Counted from the stretch's first letter, positions 37,301 through 46,583 are shown. The stretch is DNA of 64,000 bases from Idiomarina tyrosinivorans (GCF_003987475.1 NZ_PIQH01000003.1:62001-126000); one strand, 5' to 3'. Notes: generated by a model not told the origin, from the letters alone. Program-made: numbers and translations.

Positions 37301-37376
37301 GGCCCCTTAGCTCAGTGGTTAGAGCACCCGACTCATAATCGGTTGGTCCCCAGTTCAAATCTGGGAGGGGCCACCA
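37301..37376 (+). tRNA. ileX: tRNA-Ile with CAU anticodon (reads AUA after lysidine modification)
   Basis: A 76-nt cloverleaf: acceptor GGCCCCT with AGGGGCC, D arm GCTC/GAGC, anticodon arm with CAT at 37334-37336, variable loop, T arm CCCAG/CTGGG with TTCAAAT, and encoded CCA. The CAT anticodon would suggest Met, but the acceptor and D-arm sequence (GGCCCCTTAGCTCAGTGG) is that of the minor isoleucine tRNA rather than elongator Met, so TilS must convert C34 to lysidine. No terminator is evident behind it. Confidence 0.92.
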
Positions 37377-37394
37377 TTTTAAAAGGCTTCGATG

Positions 37395-37985
37395 CTAATC
37401 GCCTCCACATTTTCCTGAATAGGCCTCCTTATAACTCGCACCGAAGCAGGCAATAAAGCTGTCGACAATATCGAGGTTCATAGGCCATTCAATTTCTACT
37501 GGCTTACCATCTGCGTTAGTCATGTTAAGGCCTTCAGGCATTTTGACGTCTGCCAGCGTCTCGCGGCTTTGCAAAAGCTTTGCTTTGTCTTGTTGAATAA
37601 AAGCAATGGTGGCGTCTACGTAATAGTTCCAGCCGGCGATATCACGCTCAGTGGGCTTATAAGTTTGTTCGAACAACGCTATGGCACGCTGCGATTGTCC
37701 CGCGGTTGCTCGTAATTGCCCCTCGTGCCAGTTGAGCGTTTTGGTATCGCCTTCGGAAAGATCCGACTTAGCGTTGGTATACTGGTGGATAAGATCAGCT
37801 GCTGCTAATTGGCAGCCTTCTTTGTCCGCAACCGCGCGCCACCCGCCGTCTACCGATTGATCAAAGGTTTGATAGTTCATCTGCAGATAGTGTTGATTTG
37901 CATCGATGCATTGCTCCTGCGCATGAACCGCTGTCAATGACAGGCTGAGAGCCAACACCGCTACTGCAAGCATTATCCCTTTCAT
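37395..37985 (-). CDS. Secreted protein of unknown function
   Basis: Encodes 196 residues from ATG 37985, giving a signal peptide MKGIMLAVAVLALSLSLTAVHAQ; an in-frame ATG at 38012 would reach into the upstream gene. The mature part is helical with a TPR-like look (LRATAGQSQRAIALFEQTY) and four Cys (QCID, EGCQ, IACF, GKCGG) that may form two disulfides. It follows the small beta-barrel gene by 16 bp on the same strand, so they are likely one operon. Family not recognised. Confidence 0.65.
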   Translation of the reverse strand: MKGIMLAVAVLALSLSLTAVHAQEQCIDANQHYLQMNYQTFDQSVDGGWRAVADKEGCQLAAADLIHQYTNAKSDLSEGDTKTLNWHEGQLRATAGQSQRAIALFEQTYKPTERDIAGWNYYVDATIAFIQQDKAKLLQSRETLADVKMPEGLNMTNADGKPVEIEWPMNLDIVDSFIACFGASYKEAYSGKCGGD

Positions 37986-38001
37986 ATTTGGAGCCTTGTA
38001 G

Positions 38002-38607
38002 TTACATACCAATAAAGTACACCACGTTCAGGCCTAGCTGCGTATAGTCTTCGCTGGCGCTGAATGAGGCGCTAAGCGCTAATGCATTGCTTACGCTAAA
38101 TTGAACCGAGGTGGTTAAAGCGGCACTGCTGTCAAAATACTCAACGCCGGCATCAACAACGAAAGCATCAGTTAATGCGCGTTTATAGCCAATGGCAGCG
38201 ACAAATTCGTTATCGGTCGATTCGCCTGAGGAACCCATTGCACTGGCCTCAACTTTCGAAAACATATAGCCAGCCTCAAGGTACCACAGCGATGCATTAT
38301 CAATGTCGAGTTGTTTACCAAAGCGTAAGTCGACCCGTTTAAACTCAGTATCGACAGTCACGCCTGACACGTCTATGTCGTCGTTAAGCTCTTGGTAACC
38401 TAGCTGACCGTAGAAATTGTTTTGTAATTGCTGGCCAATGGAGACGCTTAACCCATTAAATGTCGGTTCCATTGTGGAAGAGGAATCGACACTAAGTGAT
38501 GAGTATCCGGCTGTAACTTTGCTTTCGCTGAGTTTGCCCGTATCCATATTCGAAGCATGCGCGGTGGTGGTGCACAGCAGTGCTGCTGCAAGAAGTGTGT
38601 TTTTCAT
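38002..38607 (-). CDS. Small outer-membrane beta-barrel protein
   Basis: Encodes 201 residues from ATG 38607, which AAGGAA precedes at the right distance. Signal peptide to AHASN; then eight or so amphipathic strands in OmpA/OmpX style (FYGQLGYQELNDDI, VDLRFGKQLD, LWYLEAGYMFSKVE, VAAIGYKRALTDAFVVDAGVEYF, YTQLGLNVVYF). Role unknown; may be a small porin-like or adhesion barrel. Confidence 0.7.
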   Translation of the reverse strand: MKNTLLAAALLCTTTAHASNMDTGKLSESKVTAGYSSLSVDSSSTMEPTFNGLSVSIGQQLQNNFYGQLGYQELNDDIDVSGVTVDTEFKRVDLRFGKQLDIDNASLWYLEAGYMFSKVEASAMGSSGESTDNEFVAAIGYKRALTDAFVVDAGVEYFDSSAALTTSVQFSVSNALALSASFSASEDYTQLGLNVVYFIGM

Positions 38608-38790
38608 GGTCATTCCTTAACCTAAAACATATGAGTTATGATTATTTGTGCATTTATTATTATATAAATGTTAACACATTAAAAGTCGCTATCCCCCATG
38701 CTCAGATTAACCCCTTGTTACACTTGGTAACCGCTTTGGCACAATTATCTCTCTACACTGTGGGGTGTTCACTTCACAGAGGTAAAGTGC

Positions 38791-39522
38791 ATGAAAGGTT
38801 TAAAAGTTGGCGTGTTGTTGGGGGTGTCATTACTGATCGGTCAGGCTGTTGCCGGTGAGTTCTCTGGGTTAAAGGCCTCGGACTATCAGCCGGGTACGCG
38901 CAGTTACTTGGTGTATATGCAGAATAACGAGACTGGCGCTATTCGGATGAGCGAAATCTGGCAACGCACGACCGAAATTACCGAACAAGGTGGTAAACCG
39001 GTCGTTAAAATCACTCAGCATTGGACCAGTGCAGATGAGCGTTTTAATCGCGAACTCAAGTCGCTAAACCGCTTAGACGATTTTGCACCGATCTATCATT
39101 GGACGAAAAATTAGCGCGGTATTGCGGCGTTCACTTTTGATGATAAAGGTGTGCATGGCGATCCGTCAGTCGCCAATAATCTCGCCAAAGATACTGATGT
39201 GGCAGCAACCGAGCTGCCGTTGAATTGGGAGCTGGATATCGAGACCTTCCAGTTGCTTGATTTTGCTGAGGGCAAAAGCTTTCAACTTAACTTTTATCAT
39301 CCAGGGTCTAAGACTGGCCCGAAAGATTACACCTATCAGGTTATCGGTTCGGATACGTTGCACTTAGCGGGTTTAGCCGCGATCGATTGTTGGAAGCTAA
39401 AAATCGATTACGGCGAGGGCAATTGCGCCATTTTCTGGATTGCTAAAAGCAACAAGCAAATGCTGAAAATGGAAGAAAAGTGGAACGAATTTACCCGTTT
39501 TAAATACTTACTTGCATCATAA
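38791..39522 (+). pseudogene. Secreted protein gene interrupted by an in-frame TAG
   Basis: A single reading frame of 243 codons, broken only by TAG at 39112-39114. The first part (107 residues) starts at ATG 38791 behind AGAGG and has a signal peptide ending QAVAG; the second part continues without shift in the same frame to 39522, with equally good coding character (LNWELDIETFQLLDFAEG). The intact protein would be an all-beta periplasmic protein of about 240 residues; the family is not recognised with certainty. A CAG-to-TAG change would explain it. It could be a real pseudogene, a read-through gene or a sequence error. Confidence 0.7.
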
Positions 39523-39618
39523 ACTGTGCAAATAATCGAACGAACTGTTGATCCAAACAAAAAATAGCTGAGTAGGAAAAATTGCAGTACAAAATTTCTC
39601 ACTTCACAAGGAGGATTT

Positions 39619-40257
39619 ATGTTACGCAAGATTTTAGCTGTTTCATTGATGTCATTTGCAGCGACTGCCGCAGCAAAAGATTACGAAACAATGAAAGACC
39701 AAACATGGGTATCGCTAACAGGTGAAGTAGCAACTACAAGCGACAGTTCCTTTGTATTGGATTACGGCAAAGGCTACATCACCGTAGAAATGGACGATTG
39801 GCAGTGGTATGACGATGAAGGCGAAGCGCTTCTTACCGGTTACGATGTGACTGTTTATGGTGAAGTGGATAACGATTTAGCCGAGGAAGCAAAAATAGAG
39901 GCTTCGAGTGTTTACGTTAAAAATCTCGATAGCTATTTTTACGCAAGTGCTGCCGATGAAGAGTCAGGTGAAGCCAACGTGAGCTTTGACGTTATTGCGA
40001 TGGACTCAACTGCGCCAATTGATGTCAACGGCACGGTCACGAAAGTGAATGATGTTGCCGATGAGGTTGTTATTGGTAGTGGTAAATCTAAAGTAGTGGT
40101 TGATGTATCGATGCTGCCAACCAACCCCCTAGATAGCATTGGCTTTCAGAAAGTGACAGTCGGCGACTATGTGTCAGTTTCTGGGCAATTCACCGACGAT
40201 CTAACAGGCGGCATGCAATTACAAGCTGAACGCCTCACCACGGCGGAAATTTTCTAA
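39619..40257 (+). CDS. Periplasmic protein with two OB-like domains
   Basis: Encodes 212 residues behind AAGGAGG. Signal peptide MLRKILAVSLMSFAATAAA. Two similar beta domains follow: 29-105 (TWVSLTGEVATTSDSSFVLD ... VTVYGEV) and 130-212 (IDVNGTVTKVNDVADEVVIG ... YVSVSGQF), each resembling the bacterial OB fold seen in small periplasmic stress proteins such as YgiW. The protein is very acidic, as often in halophilic marine bacteria. No specific function can be given. Confidence 0.65.
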   Translation: MLRKILAVSLMSFAATAAAKDYETMKDQTWVSLTGEVATTSDSSFVLDYGKGYITVEMDDWQWYDDEGEALLTGYDVTVYGEVDNDLAEEAKIEASSVYVKNLDSYFYASAADEESGEANVSFDVIAMDSTAPIDVNGTVTKVNDVADEVVIGSGKSKVVVDVSMLPTNPLDSIGFQKVTVGDYVSVSGQFTDDLTGGMQLQAERLTTAEIF

Positions 40258-40280
40258 TAAATAGAAAACCGCTGACTGAT

Positions 40281-40314
40281 AAAAACCGCAGCCAACTCTG
40301 GCTGCGGTTTTTTT
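40281..40314. terminator. Bidirectional terminator between the OB-fold gene and the ammonia-lyase gene
   Basis: ACCGCAGCC and GGCTGCGGT pair around AACTCT, with As on the left and seven Ts on the right; it serves the rightward gene ending at 40257 and the leftward pyp operon ending at 40318. Confidence 0.93.
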
Positions 40315-40317
40315 ATA

Positions 40318-41838
40318 CTATAACGCCAGCGCCCAACGTTGCTGCCGGATGTCTGTTAGTAGTTGCCGCAGGGCTGGTTCCAACGGCCGGTCCTCGGTAA
40401 GTAACGGATGCTCTGCTACCAGTTCATCAACAAATTCTGCGATGGTCGCGGTAACATAGTTGCCGCGCATTTTCGCGCCGTGGGTGGCAATGAGCAATGC
40501 CGCACTGGCCGCCTGTTCGGTCAATTCCAAAACCCGTCGCGCGTCTCGCGCGGCTATGGTGCCCATGCTCACTTTATCTTGGTTGTGGCATTCTGTTGAT
40601 CGGGAAAATACACTGGCGGGCATGGTGTGTTTAAGCGCTTCTGCGGTCCATGCTGAACAACCAATTTGTACGGCCTTAAAACCATGGTGAAGCGCGCGGT
40701 CGTCGCCTTGTGCTGCGCTCAGGTTCGCCGGTAATCCTTGGTTCGCTGTAGCGTCTAGTACTAATGCGACTTGGCGGTCGTGTAAATCGGCTAAGTTAGC
40801 GACTTGGGTCTTCAACAAGTCCATCACCATGGCAATGTGGCCTCCGTAAAAATGGCCGCCATGGTGAATACGACCCGACTCGGCATTCACAATTGGGTTA
40901 TCGTTGGCGCTGTTAAGCTCGTTGTTTACGGTCTCGCTAATAAAGCCAAAGCTGTCTTCTAATGCGCCGATAATGTGCGGCGCACAGCGCAATGAATAAC
41001 GATCTTGCAATCGGGTTTGGGTGGGCGCGCTGTCGGCGTTGCCGAGGTCGGTGCGAATGCTCTGGGCAATTAACTGCTGGCCTTTGTGGGGTTTTACCGT
41101 AAACAGTTCGGCATCGTAATGGTAGGGATTACCGTTTGCGGCTATCACCATTAAGCTACTGATACGCGTTGATAGCCGTGCCAAGTATTGGGCGCGGTCG
41201 AGGTTTAAACAGGCTAATGCGGTCATTACCGCGGTGCCATTCATTAACGCCAGCGCCTCTTTCGGGCGCAAGGTATAGGGCGCTAAGCCAATGTCCTTAA
41301 AGGCGTCAGCGGCGTTAACAATAGTGCCATTGTAGCGCACATCGCGTTCACCAATGATCGCGCCGGCAACATAGGATAACGGGGTAAGGTCGCCACTGGC
41401 GCCGACGCTGCCTTCCGCAGGAATTAATGGCAGGATATCGTGTTGAAGCATTGCCGTTAGGCGTTGTAGTAAGCCATAACTAACCCCGGAATAACCTTGG
41501 CATAGCGATTGTAGCCGCACGGCTAATACTGCGCGGGTTTCTGCTTCAGTTAGGTAATCGCCTAGACCACAGCCGTGGAAACGGGTCAGATTAATCGGCA
41601 ACTGGTGCACGTGCTCAGCAGCCACCCCGACATTGCAACTATCACCATAGCCGGTGGTAATACCGTATATTTTGCCTTCTTGCTCCAGCACCTCGTCAAC
41701 GCGCTTGGCGCCGGCTTCTATATGTTCAACAAAGGCATCTGCCTCGGACAGTCGTACGCCGCAATCGCCGCGGCTGATTTTTGCGATCCATTCAAATCCC
41801 AGAGGCTGGCCGTTAAATAAAATGGTACAGGTGGTCAT
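40318..41838 (-). CDS. Aromatic amino acid ammonia-lyase, probably tyrosine ammonia-lyase for the photoreceptor chromophore
   Basis: Encodes 506 residues from ATG 41838, 17 bp after the ligase stop; the frame extends to 41877 but inside the ligase gene. The self-made MIO cofactor comes from Ala147-Ser148-Gly149 (VGASGDLTPLSY); Tyr58 in YGITTGYG is the usual catalytic Tyr. At the selectivity site of this family, the segment NLTRFHGCG has Phe87-His88, unlike the Ser-His of histidine lyases. With pyp and a coumarate ligase as neighbours, deamination of tyrosine to p-coumaric acid is the likely role; histidine as substrate cannot be excluded from sequence. Confidence 0.88.
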   Translation of the reverse strand: MTTCTILFNGQPLGFEWIAKISRGDCGVRLSEADAFVEHIEAGAKRVDEVLEQEGKIYGITTGYGDSCNVGVAAEHVHQLPINLTRFHGCGLGDYLTEAETRAVLAVRLQSLCQGYSGVSYGLLQRLTAMLQHDILPLIPAEGSVGASGDLTPLSYVAGAIIGERDVRYNGTIVNAADAFKDIGLAPYTLRPKEALALMNGTAVMTALACLNLDRAQYLARLSTRISSLMVIAANGNPYHYDAELFTVKPHKGQQLIAQSIRTDLGNADSAPTQTRLQDRYSLRCAPHIIGALEDSFGFISETVNNELNSANDNPIVNAESGRIHHGGHFYGGHIAMVMDLLKTQVANLADLHDRQVALVLDATANQGLPANLSAAQGDDRALHHGFKAVQIGCSAWTAEALKHTMPASVFSRSTECHNQDKVSMGTIAARDARRVLELTEQAASAALLIATHGAKMRGNYVTATIAEFVDELVAEHPLLTEDRPLEPALRQLLTDIRQQRWALAL

Positions 41839-41855
41839 AGTTATCCGTGTGGTGA

Positions 41856-43082
41856 CTACTTGGCGACTAAGCTCCAATCTTGCTCTTTGCCCAGTGCGTT
41901 AAGCGGAACGTGGTCAGCGAAGGCAAACTGCTGCGGAATTTCATGCGGTGCGAGTTTGTCATGCAGCCACTGCTGTAATTCGGTTTCCAGTAACAAGTGG
42001 CTTTGCGGTGCTGTTAGGTCTGGCACCACCAAGGCGCGTAACACATTCGAACCCGGGTCCGCCGACAGCCGTACTCGCGCATCTTGAACTTGCGGGTGCA
42101 TGGCGAGGATCTCTGCTATACGCTGCGGGTACACGTTATAACCGTTAACTTGAATGGCTTTATCAACACGACCCAGTGGTTTCAGTTGATCGTTGCCGTG
42201 CCAAGTTACGGTATCAGGTAAGTCGAATTCGGTGCCGCTGATGTGGGCTTGCAAGCGAGTGGTAGCCAAACGTTGCCAGCGAGGGAGGAGTTGATACCAA
42301 CCATCACGCTGCTGTCGAAAACCAATACCACCGGTCTCTGAACTGCCGTAAATTTCAGTAATGGGGTTAATACCAGCGTGTTCAAGTGCGCTCAACACAT
42401 GTTGCTTGGCGGGACCACTAGAGCTAACTGCTGCGACGCCTTGGGGAAAACTTGGGTTGTGCTGGAGCAACTGTTCTAACCATTGTGGAAAGCCGATAAC
42501 CAAGTCGCCGCGCTGGAGTTTTTGTTGGCTGGCAATAAACAGGGCTTTAGCGCCTCTAACCACCGGCACGCTGAGCACCTGCGGCAACAAGGCGGAAAAA
42601 ATAAAGCCGTAAATATGGTGTGGGGACACCACGCTAACCACTCTGTCGCGGTTGTGGCCGAGTAAATCCGCGAAGAACTCAGCCTCTGCCACTAACTCGT
42701 GCCAAAGGTGTGAATGTTTCTCGGGTTTGCCCGTTGAACCAGAACTGCTAAAGGTAATGTCTTTCACGCCGAGTTCTCGGCTTTTGCGAACCACCTCTGC
42801 CCAGTCGCCGAGTTTCGAAGAACGTAGTAGATAGTCCTCTATGCCCGAGCTATCGATTTGAAAGAATTCTACCACGCGGCTGGCAATGGCTAACCATTCC
42901 AACGACTCAACCTGAATGCTGCTATCGTCGTCGTTGCTTTGAGGCTTGGTGGAGAGCTGTTGCTCGGCATGCCATTGGCGCGAACGCCAGAGCGTATCGG
43001 GCTGTTTGCGAAGCCGTGTTAACTCATCGGCGATCAGAGCGCCGATGATATCAACAATGGTCTGCTGGTCTAAATCAGCCAT
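41856..43082 (-). CDS. p-Coumarate:CoA ligase (AMP-binding family)
   Basis: Encodes 408 residues, shorter than plant 4-coumarate ligases (about 550) but in line with the compact versions found beside pyp genes. Adenylation motifs: FSSSGSTGKPEK (P-loop), EIYGSSETGGIG, and the C-terminal Lys in NALGKEQDW. It would activate p-coumarate as the CoA thioester for attachment to PYP Cys69. Its start overlaps the pyp stop (TAATG), so it is translationally coupled to the photoreceptor. Confidence 0.9.
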   Translation of the reverse strand: MADLDQQTIVDIIGALIADELTRLRKQPDTLWRSRQWHAEQQLSTKPQSNDDDSSIQVESLEWLAIASRVVEFFQIDSSGIEDYLLRSSKLGDWAEVVRKSRELGVKDITFSSSGSTGKPEKHSHLWHELVAEAEFFADLLGHNRDRVVSVVSPHHIYGFIFSALLPQVLSVPVVRGAKALFIASQQKLQRGDLVIGFPQWLEQLLQHNPSFPQGVAAVSSSGPAKQHVLSALEHAGINPITEIYGSSETGGIGFRQQRDGWYQLLPRWQRLATTRLQAHISGTEFDLPDTVTWHGNDQLKPLGRVDKAIQVNGYNVYPQRIAEILAMHPQVQDARVRLSADPGSNVLRALVVPDLTAPQSHLLLETELQQWLHDKLAPHEIPQQFAFADHVPLNALGKEQDWSLVAK

Positions 43083-43459
43083 TACAGACGCTTCACAAAA
43101 ACCCAGTAGCTGTCGTCCACTAACGCCTTTTTCATGTGAACTTTGACCTTGGTGGGTTTCATTTCGTAATCGAAGGTGTATTCAAACATGGTGTTGAGGT
43201 TGCCCTCTTTTACACCTTGATCAAATTTGCCTTTGAACTCCGGGCTATTAGTGCAAGGCGCCACATCGGTAAAGAAGTTTTTGCCAATCACTTGGTCTGG
43301 GCTGCGGCCAGTGATATCGCCTTCAGCGGCGTTGTATTGCAAGATTTTGCCATTGGCATCAAGCTGAATAGCACCAAACGCGACGTTGTCTAACTGGTCC
43401 TTGTCCATAGAGGCAAGCTTGTTCTCAATATCATTCGAGCCGAATTGTATAATTTCCAT
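43082..43459 (-). CDS. pyp: Photoactive yellow protein
   Basis: Encodes 125 residues, the length of Halorhodospira halophila PYP and alignable without gaps. All chromophore-pocket residues are at their known numbers: Cys69 (APCTNSPEF) for the p-coumaroyl thioester, Tyr42, Glu46, Thr50, Arg52 and Met100. It is a PAS-fold, water-soluble blue-light receptor with a fast photocycle. First gene of pyp-ligase-lyase, read leftwards, with AAAGGA before its ATG. In Halorhodospira it is tied to light avoidance; here the output partner is unknown. Confidence 0.98.
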   Translation of the reverse strand: MEIIQFGSNDIENKLASMDKDQLDNVAFGAIQLDANGKILQYNAAEGDITGRSPDQVIGKNFFTDVAPCTNSPEFKGKFDQGVKEGNLNTMFEYTFDYEMKPTKVKVHMKKALVDDSYWVFVKRL

Positions 43460-43574
43460 GGTGTTCCTTTCAGTTACGTGTATGAAGCAATTTCTAATAG
43501 CGCGTTAAGGCGAATTAGGATCGCTTTATTGTTCAAAAAAAACGAAATAACTGAAAAGGAGGGAGAACCAATAT

Positions 43575-44209
43575 TTAGTGCAAAAGTGGGGGTAAGGTCG
43601 CGACAACACTGGCTAAATAGACAATCACTAAGGCACTGATTAGCCATTTTTTATTCGATAAATTTTGTGCTTTATACACTAAATACGATTTACCCAATGT
43701 GTTGCCTAACAGGATCAGCAAAAATAACGGCAGTACTTCGGTGGTCGCTGAATTCGCCCATTGCTGTTGGGGTTTAACTGCGGCAGCCACGTTAAGCCAT
43801 AAAATCCACTCAGTGAAACCGCGAAGGGTAGGTAAAAATGCCACGGAGCGGTCGGCGCCAGTGTCGCCAAAATTAGCATGCATTCCAATAGCATGGCGCA
43901 CAGTGCATAGAGCAGTGTACGGCTGAGTAGGGCCGTCGATTGGCCCTTATAACGCTCGCTGTTAAGCAGTTGTACAAAGGTTGCTGTGCTAGAGACTAAA
44001 CCGCCAAGAAACCCCTGAATCGCCATACCGCGTTGCTGGGCAAAGAGGTGAAACAGTACGAAGCTGAACAAATCGATACTGGCCACGATTGCCACAATCT
44101 TCAGCACGGGCCAGCGGCTCGCCAAGGCATATAGCGCGGCTAATAAAAGCACATCCAGCCACACCCTTGGGCGGCTAAATTGCTGCGCTAAATGGGCCAG
44201 AGATTTCAT
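43575..44209 (-). pseudogene. DUF4010-like membrane protein gene with a frameshift
   Basis: Two overlapping frames complete one another. The first, from ATG 44209, has membrane helices and the DUF4010 mark QGFLGGLVSSTATFVQLLN but turns polar after SLSGFYGLTWLP. The second frame takes over at about 43790-43815 (WLNVAAAVKPQQQW) and gives two more helices (EVLPLFLLILLGNTLG, ISALVIVYLASVVATL) to the stop at 43575. The shift lies near the TTTT run at 43800-43804 (minus strand). DUF4010 proteins are MgtC-related multi-pass membrane proteins of unknown role. It may be a dead gene or a one-base sequence error. It lies 15 bp behind the OsmC-YcaO gene. Confidence 0.72.
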
Positions 44210-44224
44210 CGTGATTTTCCGGCT

Positions 44225-46423
44225 TTACTGCGGCTTGCGTTGTTGATGGTTCGCGGCGCGGGCAGCATGAAGCTTTTTATAACTGTCGATTAAGCGCAAG
44301 TGCCGATCAAGACCCTCTAACTTCGTATTAGTCGGTGTCAGGCCGTAAAAACGGACGCTGCCATCTACTGAGCCGATAACGGCTTGCATCGTCTCTTCGC
44401 CAAACATACGGGTGAGGTTGTACTGGTAGTCTTGCAGTACTAGCTCATCACTGAGAGTAATTTCTAACACTGCGCTCATGGCGCGATAGAACAGGCTGCG
44501 CTCTACCGTGTTGTCGTTATATTGCAAAAACTCTTCGACTAATTCGTATGCAGGCTCAAGCTCACCCAATGCCAGATAGATGATTAGCTTCAACTCTAAT
44601 AACGTCAGTTGGCCCCAAACGGTATTTTCGTCGAACTCAATGCCAATTAGGGTAATTATGTCGCCATAATGGTCAATTTCGCTATCTTCGATACGCTCAA
44701 CCAAGGCCCGCAGTTGGTCATCACTAAGGCGGTGCAAATTGAGAATATCTTCACGGAACTGTAATGCCACATTGGTGTTGTCCCAAATCAAATCTTCCAC
44801 GGGGTAAACCTCGGAGTAATCTGGTACTAAAATGCGGCAGGTGGGCGCGCCGAGATCGTCGTATACAGCCATATAAGCTTCTTTGCCAATACTTTCGAGA
44901 ATGCCAAAAAGCGTCGCGGCTTCATCTTCGTTGGTGCCAGAGAAGTCCCATTCAACAAAGTCATAGTCGGCTTTGCTACTGAAAAAGCGCCATGAAACAA
45001 CGCCAGTGGAATCAATGAAATGTTCGACAAAGTTGTTCGGTTCACTAACCGCAAGCTCGCTAAACGTCGGCGGTGGAACGTCGTTTAAGCCTTCAAAGCT
45101 GCGGCCTTGCATGAGCTCGGTTAAGCTGCGCTCGAGCGCTACTTCAAAGCTTGGGTGGGCGCCAAAAGAAGCGAATACACCACTGGTTTTTGGGTTCATC
45201 AGGGTCACACAAGCGACCGGGAATTGTCCGCCTAACGACGCATCTTTTACCAGAATGGGAAAGCCTTGCGCTTCCAATGCTTCAATGCCTTCGACGATAT
45301 CTGGGTACTTCGCCAATACCTCTTGCGGTACGTCTGGCAGGGTGATTTGCTGCTCAATGATTTGGCGTTTAACGGCGCGTTCAAAAATCTCAGAGAGGCA
45401 TTGAACCTGTGCTTCGTGAAGCGTGTTTCCGGCGCTCATACCGTTACTTAAAAACAAGTTCTCAATCAGGTTCGACGGAAAATACACCGTCTCGCCGTCA
45501 GATTGGCGTACATAAGGCAATGCACAAATGCCGCGGTCGCTACGTCCTGAGTTGGTGTCGATCAGGTGGCTACCGCGGAGTTCGCCTTCAGGGTCGTAAA
45601 TGGCGCGACTATATGCATCTAAAATGCCCTCTGGAAGCTGATCGTCAGGGCCCGGTTTGAACCATTTTTCATCTGGGTAATGAACGAAGTCGCTGTGGGC
45701 AATTTCTTCGCCAAAGTACTGGTCGTTATAAAAGAAGTTACAGTTCAAACGCTCAATAAACTCGCCGAGCGCTGAGCATAAAGCTGCTTCTTTGGTGGCG
45801 CCTTTGCCGTTGGTAAAGCACATGGGGGACGCCGCATCGCGAATATGCAATGACCACACATGGGGAACGATATTGCGCCAAGAAGCGATTTCAATTTTCA
45901 TCCCCAACTGCTGAAGAATAGCGGTCATGTTGGCGATGGTTTGCTCCAGCGGCAGGTCCTTACCTTCGATATATGTTTGCTGTTGCGCGGTGGGGTCACC
46001 CATGAGTAAGGCTTGCGCATCTTCATCAATGTTAGTGACTTCTTCAATTTGGAATGCTGGGCCTGTTTGCACCACTTTTTTTACTGTGCAGCGCTCAACC
46101 GCACGCAAAATACCTTTGCGATCTTTTTCGGAAATATCTTCCGGCAGCTCTACTTGGATTTTGAAAATCTGGCTGTAGCGGTTTTCTGGGTCAACAATGT
46201 TGTTTTGTGACAGGCGGATATTCTCGGTCGGGATATTCCGCGAAATACAATACACCCGCACAAAATAGGCAGCGCATAGGGCTGATGATGCCAAGAAATA
46301 ATCAAACGGGCTGGGGGCGGAACCATCACCTTTGTAACGGATGGGTTGATCCGTGATCACTGTGAAGTCGTCAAACTTGGCTTCCAAGCGCAAGTTTTCT
46401 AGAAAATTAACCTTGATTTCCAT
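44225..46423 (-). CDS. OsmC-domain/YcaO-domain fusion protein
   Basis: Encodes 732 residues. Residues 1-135 are an OsmC fold with its two Cys (SSALCAAYF and VERCTVKKV), as in peroxide-reducing OsmC/Ohr proteins. The rest is a full YcaO domain (about 160-580) close to E. coli YcaO (RSDRGICALPYVRQSDGETV, NGMSAGNTLHEAQVQCLSEI) and its helical C-terminal extension. YcaO enzymes activate amide backbones with ATP; E. coli YcaO is linked to RimO methylthiolation of ribosomal protein S12. The fusion is known in marine Gammaproteobacteria. It lies upstream of the DUF4010-like gene and pyp on the same strand. Confidence 0.92.
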   Translation of the reverse strand: MEIKVNFLENLRLEAKFDDFTVITDQPIRYKGDGSAPSPFDYFLASSALCAAYFVRVYCISRNIPTENIRLSQNNIVDPENRYSQIFKIQVELPEDISEKDRKGILRAVERCTVKKVVQTGPAFQIEEVTNIDEDAQALLMGDPTAQQQTYIEGKDLPLEQTIANMTAILQQLGMKIEIASWRNIVPHVWSLHIRDAASPMCFTNGKGATKEAALCSALGEFIERLNCNFFYNDQYFGEEIAHSDFVHYPDEKWFKPGPDDQLPEGILDAYSRAIYDPEGELRGSHLIDTNSGRSDRGICALPYVRQSDGETVYFPSNLIENLFLSNGMSAGNTLHEAQVQCLSEIFERAVKRQIIEQQITLPDVPQEVLAKYPDIVEGIEALEAQGFPILVKDASLGGQFPVACVTLMNPKTSGVFASFGAHPSFEVALERSLTELMQGRSFEGLNDVPPPTFSELAVSEPNNFVEHFIDSTGVVSWRFFSSKADYDFVEWDFSGTNEDEAATLFGILESIGKEAYMAVYDDLGAPTCRILVPDYSEVYPVEDLIWDNTNVALQFREDILNLHRLSDDQLRALVERIEDSEIDHYGDIITLIGIEFDENTVWGQLTLLELKLIIYLALGELEPAYELVEEFLQYNDNTVERSLFYRAMSAVLEITLSDELVLQDYQYNLTRMFGEETMQAVIGSVDGSVRFYGLTPTNTKLEGLDRHLRLIDSYKKLHAARAANHQQRKPQ

Positions 46424-46555
46424 AAGCCACCCATTTTGTGATTAATCGCTCGCTGAGTATGAGCAAGCGCGCGCATTATCGCTTGTTTGTTGGGATTTTT
46501 AAATGAACAAGACGGTTTTTAGGCACTAATGAGGCCGTATCCCACATTGACGGGC

Positions 46556-46583
46556 TAAAGTTTACCTGCTTTTCTTTCGATAA
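46556..46583 (+). promoter_or_regulatory. Sigma-28 (FliA)-like promoter before the chemoreceptor gene
   Basis: TAAA at 46556-46559 followed by GTTT, and TTCGATAA at 46576-46583 (6 of 8 of GCCGATAA), 16 bp apart where 15 is usual. Chemoreceptor genes commonly have such flagellar promoters. The start codon is 33 bp downstream. Confidence 0.5.

Noticed and set aside
37301-37376. tRNA-Met, based on the CAT anticodon
   Set aside because: The acceptor stem and D arm are those of the minor isoleucine tRNA with lysidine at position 34.
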